From: Streptomyces sp. NRRL S-350
Lineage (GTDB): Bacteria; Actinomycetota; Actinomycetes; Streptomycetales; Streptomycetaceae
Direction: 5' to 3'
NCBI RefSeq assembly: GCF_000719705.1
Contig: NZ_JOHO01000001.1
Span: forward strand, 186,001-250,000
Length of the DNA stretch: 64,000 bases
The notes below the pieces were generated by a model. It was not told the DNA's origin and made no database searches. It saw only the letters and a program-made list of their open reading frames with translations. Positions 8,171 through 17,553 of this stretch are shown here, one piece after another. Numbering within the stretch: the stretch's first letter is position 1; each line of letters opens with the position of its first letter. The position numbers and the translations under genes are program-made.

Positions 8171-11100
8171 TCAGGCGGACGCGATGCGGTTCGCCTCCAT
8201 CAGCGCGTTGATCAGGGCCACCGTCTCGGGCGCGGAATCGGAGCCGCTCTCGATCTCGATGCGCGTCAGCTGATGAGCCGTCCGCTCCATCCCTTGGCGG
8301 TCACCGGTCTCGCTGTAGACGGTGAAAAGATCCCGGTAGAGCAGCTCGCTCATCGTGTCGCACACCAGTCCGCGGGAAGCCGCCGCGAGCGCGGCACGGT
8401 AGTCGCGCACCGCCATGCGCCGGGTGGCGAGCTCGTGCGCGACGTCCACGACGGCCGAGATCATCTCCTGGATGTCGTACTCGGCCCAGGCGTACTTGGA
8501 CTGGTTGATGTCGCTGAAGGGCCTGCCGCGGACGAGCGCCAGCGCGTTGGCCAGCGCCGTGTCGGCCTCCGTGCCGGAGTAGTGCATCCCTTCCCGGTAG
8601 TACGCCTGGAACTCCTGCCAGTCGCTGGTGACCTGGTCGTTGAAGCTGTAGATGCCGCCGCTGATCGTCGGCAGGTAGGCGCCGGACGGGTCGTCGGCCG
8701 CCAGGAGCGGGTCGCGGCCGAGCCAGGCCCTCAGCTTGGAGATCGCTGTGTTGCGGGTGTCGGCGCGCACCCGCTGGCCGGGCCAGACCGCCTCGTCCAG
8801 CTCATGGCGGGACTTGCCCGGGTGCAGGGCCAGCCAGGCGGCGATCTCGGTAAGCCCGTTGCGGCGGTACGACTCGACCTTGCCGAGGGTGCTGATCACG
8901 TCGACGGGTCCAAGAACCCGGATCTGCGGGGCGGCCGGGGGGTCCGGCGGCGTGTTCAGGGCCGCCAGCACGCCTGAGGTGACGGCGGTGACCCGGGTGG
9001 CCGGACGTACGGGACGCGCGGCCTCCGGCTCGACCGGGATGTCCTCCGGCCGGCCCAGGGCCGCCGGGGACAGGGCTGAACCCTCCGGCGACTGCCCGAC
9101 GGCGAGCTCGTCCAGGTCCTCGGGCTCCTCGCCTCCCTCCGCCTCCTCGGCCTCGTCGCCGCGTTCGTCGAGGACCTCCTTGAGCGTCTCGTCGAAGAGC
9201 TCCTTGGGCAACGCCTCCACCTCCGGTGCGATCGTGTCTTCGGCTTCCTCCACGAGGTCGCCGCCGGCCGTGCCGGTGACCGAGGGCGCCAGGGCGCTGA
9301 GGCCGAGGTCGGGTACTGCGGTGGCCGAGGAGGACCGGAGGGCGCTGACCGCGACCTGCACGATCGGAGCGGCCGGCGGCACGGTGAGCTGCTGCTCGTC
9401 GGCGTCCTCCAGCGCGGTGTCCTCGTCGTCGGCGCCGTCCTCCGTCGTGTCCTGCGCGAGGGCGGAGTCGCCTCGTTGCGGGATGGGACTCGGGCCGTTC
9501 GGCACGGCGGTGCCGTCGGGCGCGTGGGTCCAGGCGGGGGCCGGGACGTCGTCGGTGCGGGCGGCCGTGGCGAGCAGCTGGACCAGCGGCAGGTATGCCT
9601 CCTCCTCCAGCCTCTGCAGAGTGACTGTCAGATCCAGCCCGGGCAGCTGCACCGGGCTGCCGGGCGCTGCCGGAAGAGTCCACGCGCCGGGGACCTCGAG
9701 CTCGTCACCGGCCTCGGTGACGATCGCGGTCGCGGTGCAGGGCCGCGAGGACAGCAGGTCGGCCAGGGCCTCCGCCTCGTCGCCGCTGGGCGCGGTGGGG
9801 GCGATCAGCACCTTGGGGATCCAGGTGTCGCCGCCGTCCTCGGACAGGCGGGCCTGGCCGAGATCGTCGAAGTCGCCTGCTTCCAGAGCACGGCGCTGCA
9901 TGGCGTCGTGCGCGCGCAGCTCCGGCAGGGCCTGTGCCAGATCTTCCTGGTACTCGACGCGGACGGGAAAGACGCCGGCGAGTTCCTCGCCGAGGCCGGC
10001 CAGGAGCAGCGTGGTGTCGTCGGACAGGCCGGAGGAGGCCAGCTCGACGGCCATGCCCAGCATGACGGCGCGGATGTCGGTGCCGGTGCCGGTCAGGCGC
10101 AGCGCGCCGACGGACTCGAGGTTGACGAGGACCGGTTCGCGCTCCTCGGTCTCCCCGAGGCTGACGAGCGCCGGGTAGGGGGGCATGGTGTCGCGGGCCT
10201 GGTCCTCGTCCAGGAGCTGGGCGCCCCGGGCCGGGCACCACCAGCGGTCCGGGCCTTCCTCCATCTCGGTGAACGGCGCGATCTGCGGGGTCGGCGCCGA
10301 CAGGTACAGCTCCAGGCCCTTGATGGTGACGCGGACGGCTTCCAGCGGCGGGAGCGGCTGGCCGGCCTTGGCGCAGTTGGCCGCCAGGGTGCGCAGGGCG
10401 AAGTCGACCAGGTCGAGGCCCTCAGGGTCGGAGGCGACCCGCAACTGCTTCTCCAGGTCGGCCGTGGCGGTGGCCTGCTGCGGCATCGGGATGCGTCGCC
10501 GCGGGCGGCGGCGGCGCTGCTGGAGCGCGCGTCGGCCGCCGAGGACGGCCAGGACGGCGGCGGCGAACAGGCTGGTGGCGGCCAAGGCCACCGACGCGAC
10601 GGAGGAGTCGTCGGCATCGTCGGCCGGCGCTGCGACGGGGGTCTGGGGCTGCTCGGCCTGCGGGTTCGCGGGCGCGGTGCTCGGGGCGGCCGCCGGCTGG
10701 CTGTGGTCCGCGCCGGTGTCCGGGGTTGCCGGGGGCTTCGGGGCTTCCTTGGTGGGCTCCGCCGTGGGGGTGCTGCTCTGGCCCGCGCTGTCGCCGGTGT
10801 GGGGCGCGGGGGTCTCGGCGGTCGGTCCGGCGCCCTGGCCACCGTCGGTGCCGTGGGCGGACTGACCGCCCCCTCCCGCCTCCGGGGTCTGCGCCGCCGG
10901 GGCGTCGCCGGAGGGCTGGGCGGCGGTGTGCGGTAGCTGCAGTTCCCAGCCGGGATAGATCTTGTCCGGGTCCGTCAGGGTCCGGCCGTCCGGCTGCTGC
11001 ACTCCCTCGTTCAGCTCGGCGAGCTTGGGGTAGTCGGCGGCGCTGCCGAGTTCCTTCTCCGCGATCGAGGACAGCGTCTCGCCGGGCTGGACTCGGTGCT

Positions 11101-11833
11101 CGCGGTCGGTGGCGTTCCAGTCCTTGGGCATCACCAGCTTCCAGCCCGGCTGGAGGGCGCTGCGAGTGGAGAACGTGGTCCCGTCGACCATGGTCTTGCC
11201 GTCGTTGGCCGCGGCGATCTCCCGCCACCTGGAGGCGTCCCCGAGCTGCTTGAGCGCGATCTTCGACAGGCTGTCGCGGGCCTCGACGGTGTAGGTCCCC
11301 GGGTGCTGGTCGGCGGTGCGCGCCGCGGCGGCCGGGGTGTCGGCGGTCGTGGCCGCCTGCACGGTCGCCGGGGCGGTGATGGCGGTGGGGGAGTGCGTGA
11401 CGACGGGGGCGGCCGAGGCCGGCGCCGCCATCGCGGTCCCGACGGGCAGGAGCACCAGGACGCTGCTGACCAGGGCGCCGGCCATGCGCTGCTGGAAGCC
11501 GAGGGCCGGCAGGCGCAGGGTGGGGCGCCCGCGCAACTGGGCGGGGATCTCCAGCAGGGTGGACAGGGCGAAGGTGGCCCAGCCGATCCAGCCGATCGCC
11601 ATGACGACGGCGAAGAACGGCGCGCCCAGCTGGTGGCTGGTCAGCAGCGAGGTGATCTCGTCGAGTGACACCCCTTCCGGCAGCAGCACGCCGGTGAGGG
11701 CCCACAGCAGCACGGGCAGACCCGCGAGGAGGGCGAACAGGACCACCAGGCTGACCAGGCCGCGGACGACATCGACCGCCCGGACGCGGCGTCGGGCGGT
11801 GTGGGGGCGAGTCGGTGTCATGGCGCGGATCAT
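8171..11833 (-). CDS. Membrane LysM protein with C-terminal BTAD regulator domain
   Basis: About 1,220 aa. The order is: basic N-terminus; three membrane segments (about residues 20-45, 70-92, 115-137); two LysM domains (about 178-235, TYTVEARDSLSKIALKQLG, and 245-305, HRVQPGETLSSIAEKELG); a Pro/Ala/Thr-rich linker; a further membrane segment (~405-430) followed by an Arg-rich stop; a large middle domain; a very acidic linker; and finally a winged-helix plus bacterial transcriptional activator domain (from about 965, IRVLGPVDVI). LysM domains bind peptidoglycan, and BTAD domains are typical of SARP/AfsR-like regulators. It is the last gene of the Tad operon, overlapping the upstream stop by ATGA. 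ATG 11821 is an alternative start. Confidence 0.85.
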   Translation of the reverse strand: MIRAMTPTRPHTARRRVRAVDVVRGLVSLVVLFALLAGLPVLLWALTGVLLPEGVSLDEITSLLTSHQLGAPFFAVVMAIGWIGWATFALSTLLEIPAQLRGRPTLRLPALGFQQRMAGALVSSVLVLLPVGTAMAAPASAAPVVTHSPTAITAPATVQAATTADTPAAAARTADQHPGTYTVEARDSLSKIALKQLGDASRWREIAAANDGKTMVDGTTFSTRSALQPGWKLVMPKDWNATDREHRVQPGETLSSIAEKELGSAADYPKLAELNEGVQQPDGRTLTDPDKIYPGWELQLPHTAAQPSGDAPAAQTPEAGGGGQSAHGTDGGQGAGPTAETPAPHTGDSAGQSSTPTAEPTKEAPKPPATPDTGADHSQPAAAPSTAPANPQAEQPQTPVAAPADDADDSSVASVALAATSLFAAAVLAVLGGRRALQQRRRRPRRRIPMPQQATATADLEKQLRVASDPEGLDLVDFALRTLAANCAKAGQPLPPLEAVRVTIKGLELYLSAPTPQIAPFTEMEEGPDRWWCPARGAQLLDEDQARDTMPPYPALVSLGETEEREPVLVNLESVGALRLTGTGTDIRAVMLGMAVELASSGLSDDTTLLLAGLGEELAGVFPVRVEYQEDLAQALPELRAHDAMQRRALEAGDFDDLGQARLSEDGGDTWIPKVLIAPTAPSGDEAEALADLLSSRPCTATAIVTEAGDELEVPGAWTLPAAPGSPVQLPGLDLTVTLQRLEEEAYLPLVQLLATAARTDDVPAPAWTHAPDGTAVPNGPSPIPQRGDSALAQDTTEDGADDEDTALEDADEQQLTVPPAAPIVQVAVSALRSSSATAVPDLGLSALAPSVTGTAGGDLVEEAEDTIAPEVEALPKELFDETLKEVLDERGDEAEEAEGGEEPEDLDELAVGQSPEGSALSPAALGRPEDIPVEPEAARPVRPATRVTAVTSGVLAALNTPPDPPAAPQIRVLGPVDVISTLGKVESYRRNGLTEIAAWLALHPGKSRHELDEAVWPGQRVRADTRNTAISKLRAWLGRDPLLAADDPSGAYLPTISGGIYSFNDQVTSDWQEFQAYYREGMHYSGTEADTALANALALVRGRPFSDINQSKYAWAEYDIQEMISAVVDVAHELATRRMAVRDYRAALAAASRGLVCDTMSELLYRDLFTVYSETGDRQGMERTAHQLTRIEIESGSDSAPETVALINALMEANRIASA

Positions 11834-12282
11834 CCCTCCGGAGCGCCGATGCCGTGCAGGAGCTCAGCGCTGGCGTGACCCTCGACGGAAAGCGAGGACT
11901 GGCCGATGACCTGCAAGAAAATCGTCTTGTGCTGAATGGTGACGTGGACGTTGATGCTCTTACCGTCGCCGCTGACCGTAACCGTGCCGCGGACACCGGC
12001 GGAGTTGAGGTACTGGTAGGCCGCCTGCCGCGCCGCACCGGGGTCCAGGACGACGGCCGTGCCGGCGATCGCCTTCGCGGGGTCGATCGCCTGGCCGCCG
12101 GCGCGGGCGGCCTCGGCGGCGATCGCGTCCGCCCGTTCGACGTCGCGCAGCTTCCCGCCGAGGTCGAAGCAGAGGCCGAGCATGACGAACATCGGAATGA
12201 TCATCAGCAGCCACCAAATCGACAGCGAGCCGCGGTCGTCGCGGAGCCAGCCGAGGCGGGAGGCGGAGGTGGTGGTGCTCAT
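11830..12282 (-). CDS. TadE/TadG-like pseudopilin
   Basis: 150 aa. The N-terminus RDDRGSLSIWWLLMIIPMFV is a prepilin-like cytoplasmic DRG followed by a hydrophobic helix; a periplasm-facing domain follows. The usual Glu at +5 after the Gly (as in GxxxxEF) is replaced by Trp. The start is ATG 12282, overlapping the upstream stop (ATGA); the upstream open frame reads as noise. Likely a minor pilin of the Tad pilus. Confidence 0.82.
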   Translation of the reverse strand: MSTTTSASRLGWLRDDRGSLSIWWLLMIIPMFVMLGLCFDLGGKLRDVERADAIAAEAARAGGQAIDPAKAIAGTAVVLDPGAARQAAYQYLNSAGVRGTVTVSGDGKSINVHVTIQHKTIFLQVIGQSSLSVEGHASAELLHGIGAPEG

Positions 12283-12719
12283 CGCTGCCTGTACCTGTCG
12301 ATCACGGAAGTGAAGCTGGACTGGACTTTCTTGGACCCGAGGGAGAAGCCGAGGTCGTCCAGCTGCACCGTGCAGCTGACGCGTACGGTGACGGCGCCGT
12401 AGGCCCCCAGCGGGGCGCCGAAGCCGGAAGTGTCCACGTTGACGCTGGTGCTGGAGCACTTGAGCTTCTGGTCCGAGAGCGCGACCTCGGCGGCGGCCCG
12501 GGCGTTGGCCTGCGCCTCACCGGGGCTGCGGGCGATCGAGGCCTCGCGCGCGGCGGCTGCGGCCGACGAGTCCACGGCGCTGCCGGCCATGACGATGCGC
12601 CCCGCCACGAACGCGATCGCGAGGAACACGATCACGGCGGGGACCCACATCAGGAACTCGACGGCGATGCTGCCGCGGTCGTCCTCGCAACGGCGCAGGA
12701 ACCGTGTGCTGCTGGTCAC
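12279..12719 (-). CDS. TadE-like minor pilin
   Basis: 146 aa with GTG start at 12719 (GTGA overlap with the upstream stop). The N-terminal CEDDRGSIAVEFLMWVPAVI is a textbook TadE signature: Gly cleavage site, Glu at +5, then a hydrophobic helix. The remainder is an exported domain with two Cys. It is the only one of the three TadE-like proteins here that keeps the Glu used in prepilin processing and assembly. Confidence 0.88.
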   Translation of the reverse strand: MTSSTRFLRRCEDDRGSIAVEFLMWVPAVIVFLAIAFVAGRIVMAGSAVDSSAAAAAREASIARSPGEAQANARAAAEVALSDQKLKCSSTSVNVDTSGFGAPLGAYGAVTVRVSCTVQLDDLGFSLGSKKVQSSFTSVIDRYRQR

Positions 12720-13123
12720 GGGGTGGTCCACCTCTCTACCGGGCCGGTGGCGCGCTCGGTGATGGTGATGCTGAGCCCGAGCATGGACGGTGCCTTGGCC
12801 GTGACGGTGAACACGACGCGGTTCGCGTTGGAGCCGGAAGCGCTCACCCGGGGGCTGACCAGGGTGCCGTGGACACGCTGGAAGACGGAGTTGGCCCGTG
12901 CGACACCGTCCCCGGTGCTGTTGCCGTAGGCGCGAGCACCGGAGACGGCCTCGCGGGCCGCGGTGGTGGCGGCCTGCTTGGCGAAGTAGATGTTGCAGGT
13001 CTCGATCACCAAGAAGAACAGCAGCAGGGCGGCGGGAAAACAGATCAGCATCTGCAAGCTCGCGTCGCCGTCGTCCTCCCGCCACCGCTGCCGGATACGA
13101 CGGGCGAGTGCCCGAAGAGCCAT
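12716..13123 (-). CDS. TadE-like pseudopilin
   Basis: 135 aa. WREDDGDASLQMLICFPAAL is followed by a strongly hydrophobic helix and NIYFAKQAATTAAREAVSGA, as in TadE family proteins. The Glu of the prepilin motif is absent (Gln in this region). ATG 13123 follows the Flp stop directly (TAA then ATG). Confidence 0.82.
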   Translation of the reverse strand: MALRALARRIRQRWREDDGDASLQMLICFPAALLLFFLVIETCNIYFAKQAATTAAREAVSGARAYGNSTGDGVARANSVFQRVHGTLVSPRVSASGSNANRVVFTVTAKAPSMLGLSITITERATGPVERWTTP

Positions 13124-13354
13124 TTACAGGCCCTTCATGTCGTCGAGCTTGGACTGACCGAGGACCTTGAACGCGGCGATGGCTATCGCCGCGAACGCCA
13201 CGATGCCGACGATCCACATGATCGTGGAGATGTTGTTGTCGCCGCGGTCGCCTTCCTCGCGGGCGTCGGTGAACTTCTGCTCGGCGGCCGACAGGAGGTG
13301 CGCGAGCGCGGTGTACGCGGTGACCGCCATGCGCAGAGCGGGAGAGGTGTTCAT
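13124..13354 (-). CDS. flp: Flp-type major pilin
   Basis: 76 aa, the right size and position for a Flp pilin. An amphipathic N-terminal part and an acidic EEGDRGDNNIST segment precede a single hydrophobic helix (IMWIVGIVAFAAIAIAAF). The classical Gly-xxxx-Glu-Tyr cleavage motif is not present; a Gly-Asp-Asn-Asn version takes its place. It lies between tadC and the TadE-like genes. The major pilin role is inferred from size, topology and context. Confidence 0.8.
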   Translation of the reverse strand: MNTSPALRMAVTAYTALAHLLSAAEQKFTDAREEGDRGDNNISTIMWIVGIVAFAAIAIAAFKVLGQSKLDDMKGL

Positions 13355-13380
13355 GGTGATGTGCTCCTTGTGAGTGCGGG

Positions 13381-14277
13381 TCAGACGAGGAAAATGCGGA
13401 CTACGGAGGGGAAGCCGAAGAAGACCAGCAGGACCATGGACAGCAGGGTCACCGGCACGATCAGGCTCTCGGAGGCGGCGTTCGCCCGGGCCTGCTCGGC
13501 GGCGGCCTGCTCGTCGGCCAGGCTCTCGGCCCGGCTGCGCAGGGTGCTGTAGATCGCGGCGCCGTCGGTCCCGGCGCTGGCCACGATGTCGGCGATGTCG
13601 CCGGCTGCGGGTACGTCGAGTTCGTCGGCGATGGCGCGCAGCGCGTCCCAGGCGGGTGCCCGGTCGAGGCGGGCGCGGACCAGGGCGGCCTGGATGCGGC
13701 GGAAGGCCCAGCCGTTGCCGACCTCAGCCGGCCGCTCCAGGGTGTCCTGGGCACCGGAGCTGGAGATCCGCTCCATCGCGGCGAGCTCCATGTAGGCCAT
13801 GACCGCCTGCGCTGCTTCCGCGCGGGCCTGGGCGGCCCGCTTGGCCAGCTGCGCGTCGGGGAGGAACCACAGGCCCACCCCGACAGCCACGCCGGCCAGG
13901 CCGGTGAGGAAGAAGGGCAGGTCGATGCCCGCGAGAGTGACGACCAGCGAGAAGAAGGACGGCAGGAGCAGCCCGACGACGAAGTGCAGGGCCTTGCTGC
14001 CGAAGAACTCGCCGACGGTGTCGCCGACCAGGTTGAGGTTCTTGACCGGCACGCTGACACCGGGCCAGTCCCTGACCCGCTCGGCGACCCGGTCACCGAC
14101 ACGCTCGATCAGCGGACGCTGGTCGTCGCGGCGGCGGACCGGGGCCTGGGCCTTGCCGTGCAGCCGCTCCAGCGCCGGGCCGAGCGCCGGGCCGGAGGGG
14201 AGCAGCTCGCGGACGAGGAAGAACAGGCCCAGTCCGATGCCGGCTCCGGCCAGCAGGGCGACGGTGAGTTCGTTCAT
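13381..14277 (-). CDS. tadC: TadC-like inner-membrane platform protein
   Basis: 298 aa, starting MNELTVALLAGAGIGLGLFF at ATG 14277, which overlaps the upstream stop (ATGA). Hydrophobic segments lie near the N-terminus, around residues 90-150, and at the extreme C-terminus (VPVTLLSMVLLVFFGFPSVV). A cytoplasmic helical type II secretion F domain lies between them, as in TadB/TadC. The partner is the preceding tadB. Confidence 0.87.
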   Translation of the reverse strand: MNELTVALLAGAGIGLGLFFLVRELLPSGPALGPALERLHGKAQAPVRRRDDQRPLIERVGDRVAERVRDWPGVSVPVKNLNLVGDTVGEFFGSKALHFVVGLLLPSFFSLVVTLAGIDLPFFLTGLAGVAVGVGLWFLPDAQLAKRAAQARAEAAQAVMAYMELAAMERISSSGAQDTLERPAEVGNGWAFRRIQAALVRARLDRAPAWDALRAIADELDVPAAGDIADIVASAGTDGAAIYSTLRSRAESLADEQAAAEQARANAASESLIVPVTLLSMVLLVFFGFPSVVRIFLV

Positions 14278-15167
14278 CGCGCTACCTCCGCGAGCACCGG
14301 GTCGGTGTCCGAGCCGGCGGCACGCTCGTCGTACTCCATGAAGCCGGGCAGGGGCTTGTCCATGCCGAGGCGGCTCATCCACCAGAACAGGGAGACGACC
14401 GCGGCCATCAGGATGACCAGCACGAGCATCCCCAGCGGGGTGCCGTACGGCTCGATGTAGGCCTTGTTGAACGAGAACCCGACGATCACCACCAGGGTGA
14501 TCGCGCAGATCCACCGCGTGGTGGTGCGGTGCTTGGCCCGGTCCGCCTCGACGTCACGACGGCGCCTGACCACGTTGGAGGTGCGGGCCGCCAGGTCGGA
14601 CAGGACGTCAGCCAGGCCGGGCCCCCGGTCCTTCATCCGCAGCAGCAGCGCCGCGGAGACCAGGTCCGCCCGCGGGTCACCGATCGCCCGCGCGAACGCG
14701 GTCAGCGCGTCCCCTGCGGAGACCCGCGACTGCAGGCGCACCGCGAGGTCGGCGACCTCGCGCTCGATCTGCCGCGGAGCGGTGCGGACCGACACCGCGA
14801 TCGCCTCCTCGATGCCGGTACCGGTGCGGACCAGGTCGGAGAGACGCTTCGTCCACTGCGCGAGCGCGTCCAGCCGCTCGATCTGCTCGTTGGCTGCCTT
14901 GTTCGGGTTGATGAGCCAGGGCAGGAAGAAGACCGCGCCGGCGACCAGCAGGGCGGAGGGGAGCCACCCGGAGACCAGCCAGGTCAGCATGGCGGCGATC
15001 GCGGCGCCGCTGATCTGCAGCTGCCGCAGCCTCTTGGTCTTCGGCGGGAGGGTGCGCTTGACCTTGACCGGGCGGTCGGCCACCTCGGTGCCGCGCACGC
15101 CCACGATGAACAGGGCGAGGCCGCCCATGACGAACAGCGCGGCGAAGCCGGCGATCAACAGACCCAT
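14274..15167 (-). CDS. tadB: TadB-like inner-membrane platform protein
   Basis: 297 aa. N-terminal and mid membrane segments are followed by the conserved GspF-type stretch (LAQWTKRLSDLVRTGTGIEE) and C-terminal membrane helices. Start ATG 15167 overlaps the tadA stop by one base (TGATG). It would anchor the TadA ATPase at the membrane together with TadC. Confidence 0.9.
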   Translation of the reverse strand: MGLLIAGFAALFVMGGLALFIVGVRGTEVADRPVKVKRTLPPKTKRLRQLQISGAAIAAMLTWLVSGWLPSALLVAGAVFFLPWLINPNKAANEQIERLDALAQWTKRLSDLVRTGTGIEEAIAVSVRTAPRQIEREVADLAVRLQSRVSAGDALTAFARAIGDPRADLVSAALLLRMKDRGPGLADVLSDLAARTSNVVRRRRDVEADRAKHRTTTRWICAITLVVIVGFSFNKAYIEPYGTPLGMLVLVILMAAVVSLFWWMSRLGMDKPLPGFMEYDERAAGSDTDPVLAEVAR

Positions 15168-16711
15168 CAGGCCACCGCCGTCCGCTTCAGCTCCAGCGGG
15201 CCGCCCCAGCTGCCGTTCTCGTTGCGCAGCCACTCCGGGTTGAAGCCGGCGCGCACCAGGTCGTCCAGGCAGGCCGGGTTGACGCCGGTCGGCACGGCGC
15301 GCGGGTCACTGGACCCGGGGCGCGGCGCGAAGATCTTGTTGGTGGCGGGAAGACCGGTCTCGCTGGCCTCGCCGGTGACCTCCAGGATCTGCTCGACGAA
15401 GCGGACCTTCTTACCGCCGAGGCGGGTCTCGTCGATCATCTTGACGTGGACGACGAAGTCCAGCGCCGCGCCGGCGATCAGGTAGGCCAGCTCCTGCGTC
15501 ATCCCGTCGCCGTGCTGGATGCACAGCTGGGCGATGCGCGCGAAGACGCCCTCGGCCTTGCGGCTGTGGATCGTGCAGAGCGATCCGCCCTCGCCCGCGG
15601 ACATCGCCTGGAGCATGGGGACGATCTCGCGGGAGCGGACCTCTCCGACGATCATGCGGCGGAGCATCATGCGCAGGGAGGGGGCGATCAGGTCCGCGAT
15701 CTCGATCTCGCCGACCTCGCGGCCGTCGACCCGCTCGCCGTTGCCTTCGCGGGCCTCCATCGGCACGACCTGCTTGAGGTGCCCGACCTCGTGGAGGAAG
15801 AGCTCGTACTCCGTCTCGAGCGTGCCCACCCGCTCCTGGGGGTCGATCTCGCGGGCCAGCGCGATGATCATCGTGGTCTTGCCGACGCCCTGGGTGCCGC
15901 TGATCATGATGTTCTTCTCCGCGGCCATGGCGGCCTTGAGGAAGTGCATCATCCCGGCGTCGATGGTGCCGTACTTGACCAGGTCCTCCAGCGTCACGGA
16001 GCGGATCCGCTGCTTTCGGATGGTCACGTACGGCCGCGGGGTGGACTCGGTCATCGCCTGCAGACGCGAGGTGTCCGACAGCCGCAGGGCCAGGGTCGGC
16101 GACGCCTTGGACAGGCTCCGCTCGCCGGCGCCGTGGCGGCGGGCGAGCATCTGGAGGAACTCCACCAGCTCCTCGTCGCTCTCCGCGATGGGGTCGACCA
16201 GCTGCCGGGGGCGGTCGGTGTAGTCGATCCACACGTCGTCGCACCCGTTGATCAGGATGTTCTCCACCGTCGGGTCGTCCAGGTAGGGCTGGAGGCGGCC
16301 GTGGGCGAACTGGGCGTCGAACACCGCCTGCGCGAGGCTGGTCTCGTCCGACTCGGCCGGCGAGACCTGCCGGGCCGCGGCGAAGTCCGCCGCCCAGCGG
16401 GCGACGAGCTCGTTGATGAGCTCCCAGCCGCGCTGCTCGGAGTCGTCGGCGGGCATGTCCCGCTTGTTGCTCTCCCGGTACGCCTGGAACTCGGGCGCCA
16501 TCTGGCGGCTGAGTTCCTCGCGCAGGCTGCTGACGGTCTCCCAGTCCCACAGCGACTTGCGGGCGACCACACGGCCGTCCCGGGCCGGTGCCTTCGCCGC
16601 CATCAGGGCCGGGGCCACCGGGCCGGGCGCGATGGGGAATCCCGCGACGGGGACCTGTTCGGGCAGGTACGAGGCCTGGCCCGGTGCGTACAGGGGCTTA
16701 CCGCGCTGCAT
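15167..16711 (-). CDS. tadA: TadA/CpaF secretion ATPase
   Basis: 514 aa. Walker A GTQGVGKTT lies at residues 272-280. An Asp-box-like VGTLETEYELFLHE and the VGEVRSREIVPMLQAMSAGE segment with the following CTIHS complete the GspE/CpaF-type active site. The N-terminal helical domain is typical of CpaF. It powers Tad pilus assembly. ATG 16711 lies inside the end of the upstream gene (14-base overlap), after GGGAGC. Confidence 0.95.
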   Translation of the reverse strand: MQRGKPLYAPGQASYLPEQVPVAGFPIAPGPVAPALMAAKAPARDGRVVARKSLWDWETVSSLREELSRQMAPEFQAYRESNKRDMPADDSEQRGWELINELVARWAADFAAARQVSPAESDETSLAQAVFDAQFAHGRLQPYLDDPTVENILINGCDDVWIDYTDRPRQLVDPIAESDEELVEFLQMLARRHGAGERSLSKASPTLALRLSDTSRLQAMTESTPRPYVTIRKQRIRSVTLEDLVKYGTIDAGMMHFLKAAMAAEKNIMISGTQGVGKTTMIIALAREIDPQERVGTLETEYELFLHEVGHLKQVVPMEAREGNGERVDGREVGEIEIADLIAPSLRMMLRRMIVGEVRSREIVPMLQAMSAGEGGSLCTIHSRKAEGVFARIAQLCIQHGDGMTQELAYLIAGAALDFVVHVKMIDETRLGGKKVRFVEQILEVTGEASETGLPATNKIFAPRPGSSDPRAVPTGVNPACLDDLVRAGFNPEWLRNENGSWGGPLELKRTAVA

Positions 16712-17552
16712 TGACAGCTCCCTTCATTCGGTCGAGGACGGTCTGCGAGCGCACTACGGGTGCGAGGAGCCTCTGCTGCTCCTGGATGGCGAGGCCGCGC
16801 AGTTGTTCGGACATGGCGCGCGCTTCGCGCAACAGGGCGGATCGTCCGAAGTACCGGCCGCCGTCGCCGCCGTGGGAGAGGACCTGTGCGGCCCTCGGGT
16901 CGTGGGGGAGCGTGGCGAAGATGGGCAGCTGCAGCTGCTCGGCGATGTCCCGCGGACGGAAGTCGCCGTCGTCGATCACCACCAGGCCGAGGCGGCCGCT
17001 GTCGTGGCCGCGGACCTCGAGCGCGGCGCGCAGCGCCTCGACTCGCGGCTTGGCGGCGCTGGCCGAGCGCAGGGTGCGGCGCACGACGACGGCGACGAGG
17101 TCCGCGGACCGGGCCAGGGCGCTGGCCGTGCCGGTGGCCCCCGAGCGGCCGAGGTCCACCAGGACGTCGTAGCCGGGGTCCTGGCCCTGCAACTGCTCGA
17201 AGAGCAGGCCGAGGCGCTGCCAGACCTGGCTGAGGCCGGCGGCCTGGGCGGGGTTGGTCAGGCCGGGCAGCAGCAGACGGTCCTGGGTGTCCTTGTCGGA
17301 CAGGTCGATCAGCTGGTACCAGAAGTCCTGGTCGAGCTGGCGGCGGCGGTGGGCGACCTCCAGGTTGTGCAGACCGTAGTCACCCAGGACCCGCGACTCG
17401 AGATAGCCCGCGGCGATCGAGCCGCCGTCCGGGTCGCACTCGGCCAGGATGGCGCGGCGTCCCTGCGGGAGCGGCCAGGTGAGCAGCGCCGCGAGGGCGG
17501 TCGCGGTCACTCCGGGGCCGCCGCTGGCGCCGGCGAAGGCGATGACGGCCAT
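16698..17552 (-). CDS. tadZ: TadZ/CpaE-like pilus localisation ATPase
   Basis: 284 aa. It begins MAVIAFAGASGGPGVTATAL, a deviant MinD/ParA-type Walker A without the signature first Lys, and then has ECDPDGGSIAAG and DVLVDLGRSG segments in the right order. TadZ/CpaE proteins position the pilus machine. It lies one base after the cpaB gene and overlaps tadA. Confidence 0.87.
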   Translation of the reverse strand: MAVIAFAGASGGPGVTATALAALLTWPLPQGRRAILAECDPDGGSIAAGYLESRVLGDYGLHNLEVAHRRRQLDQDFWYQLIDLSDKDTQDRLLLPGLTNPAQAAGLSQVWQRLGLLFEQLQGQDPGYDVLVDLGRSGATGTASALARSADLVAVVVRRTLRSASAAKPRVEALRAALEVRGHDSGRLGLVVIDDGDFRPRDIAEQLQLPIFATLPHDPRAAQVLSHGGDGGRYFGRSALLREARAMSEQLRGLAIQEQQRLLAPVVRSQTVLDRMKGAVNAAR

Positions 17553-17553
17553 G

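Noticed and set aside
9476..10936. Rightward frame inside the LysM-BTAD gene
   Set aside because: Gly/Arg-rich shadow of a gene with recognisable domains on the other strand.
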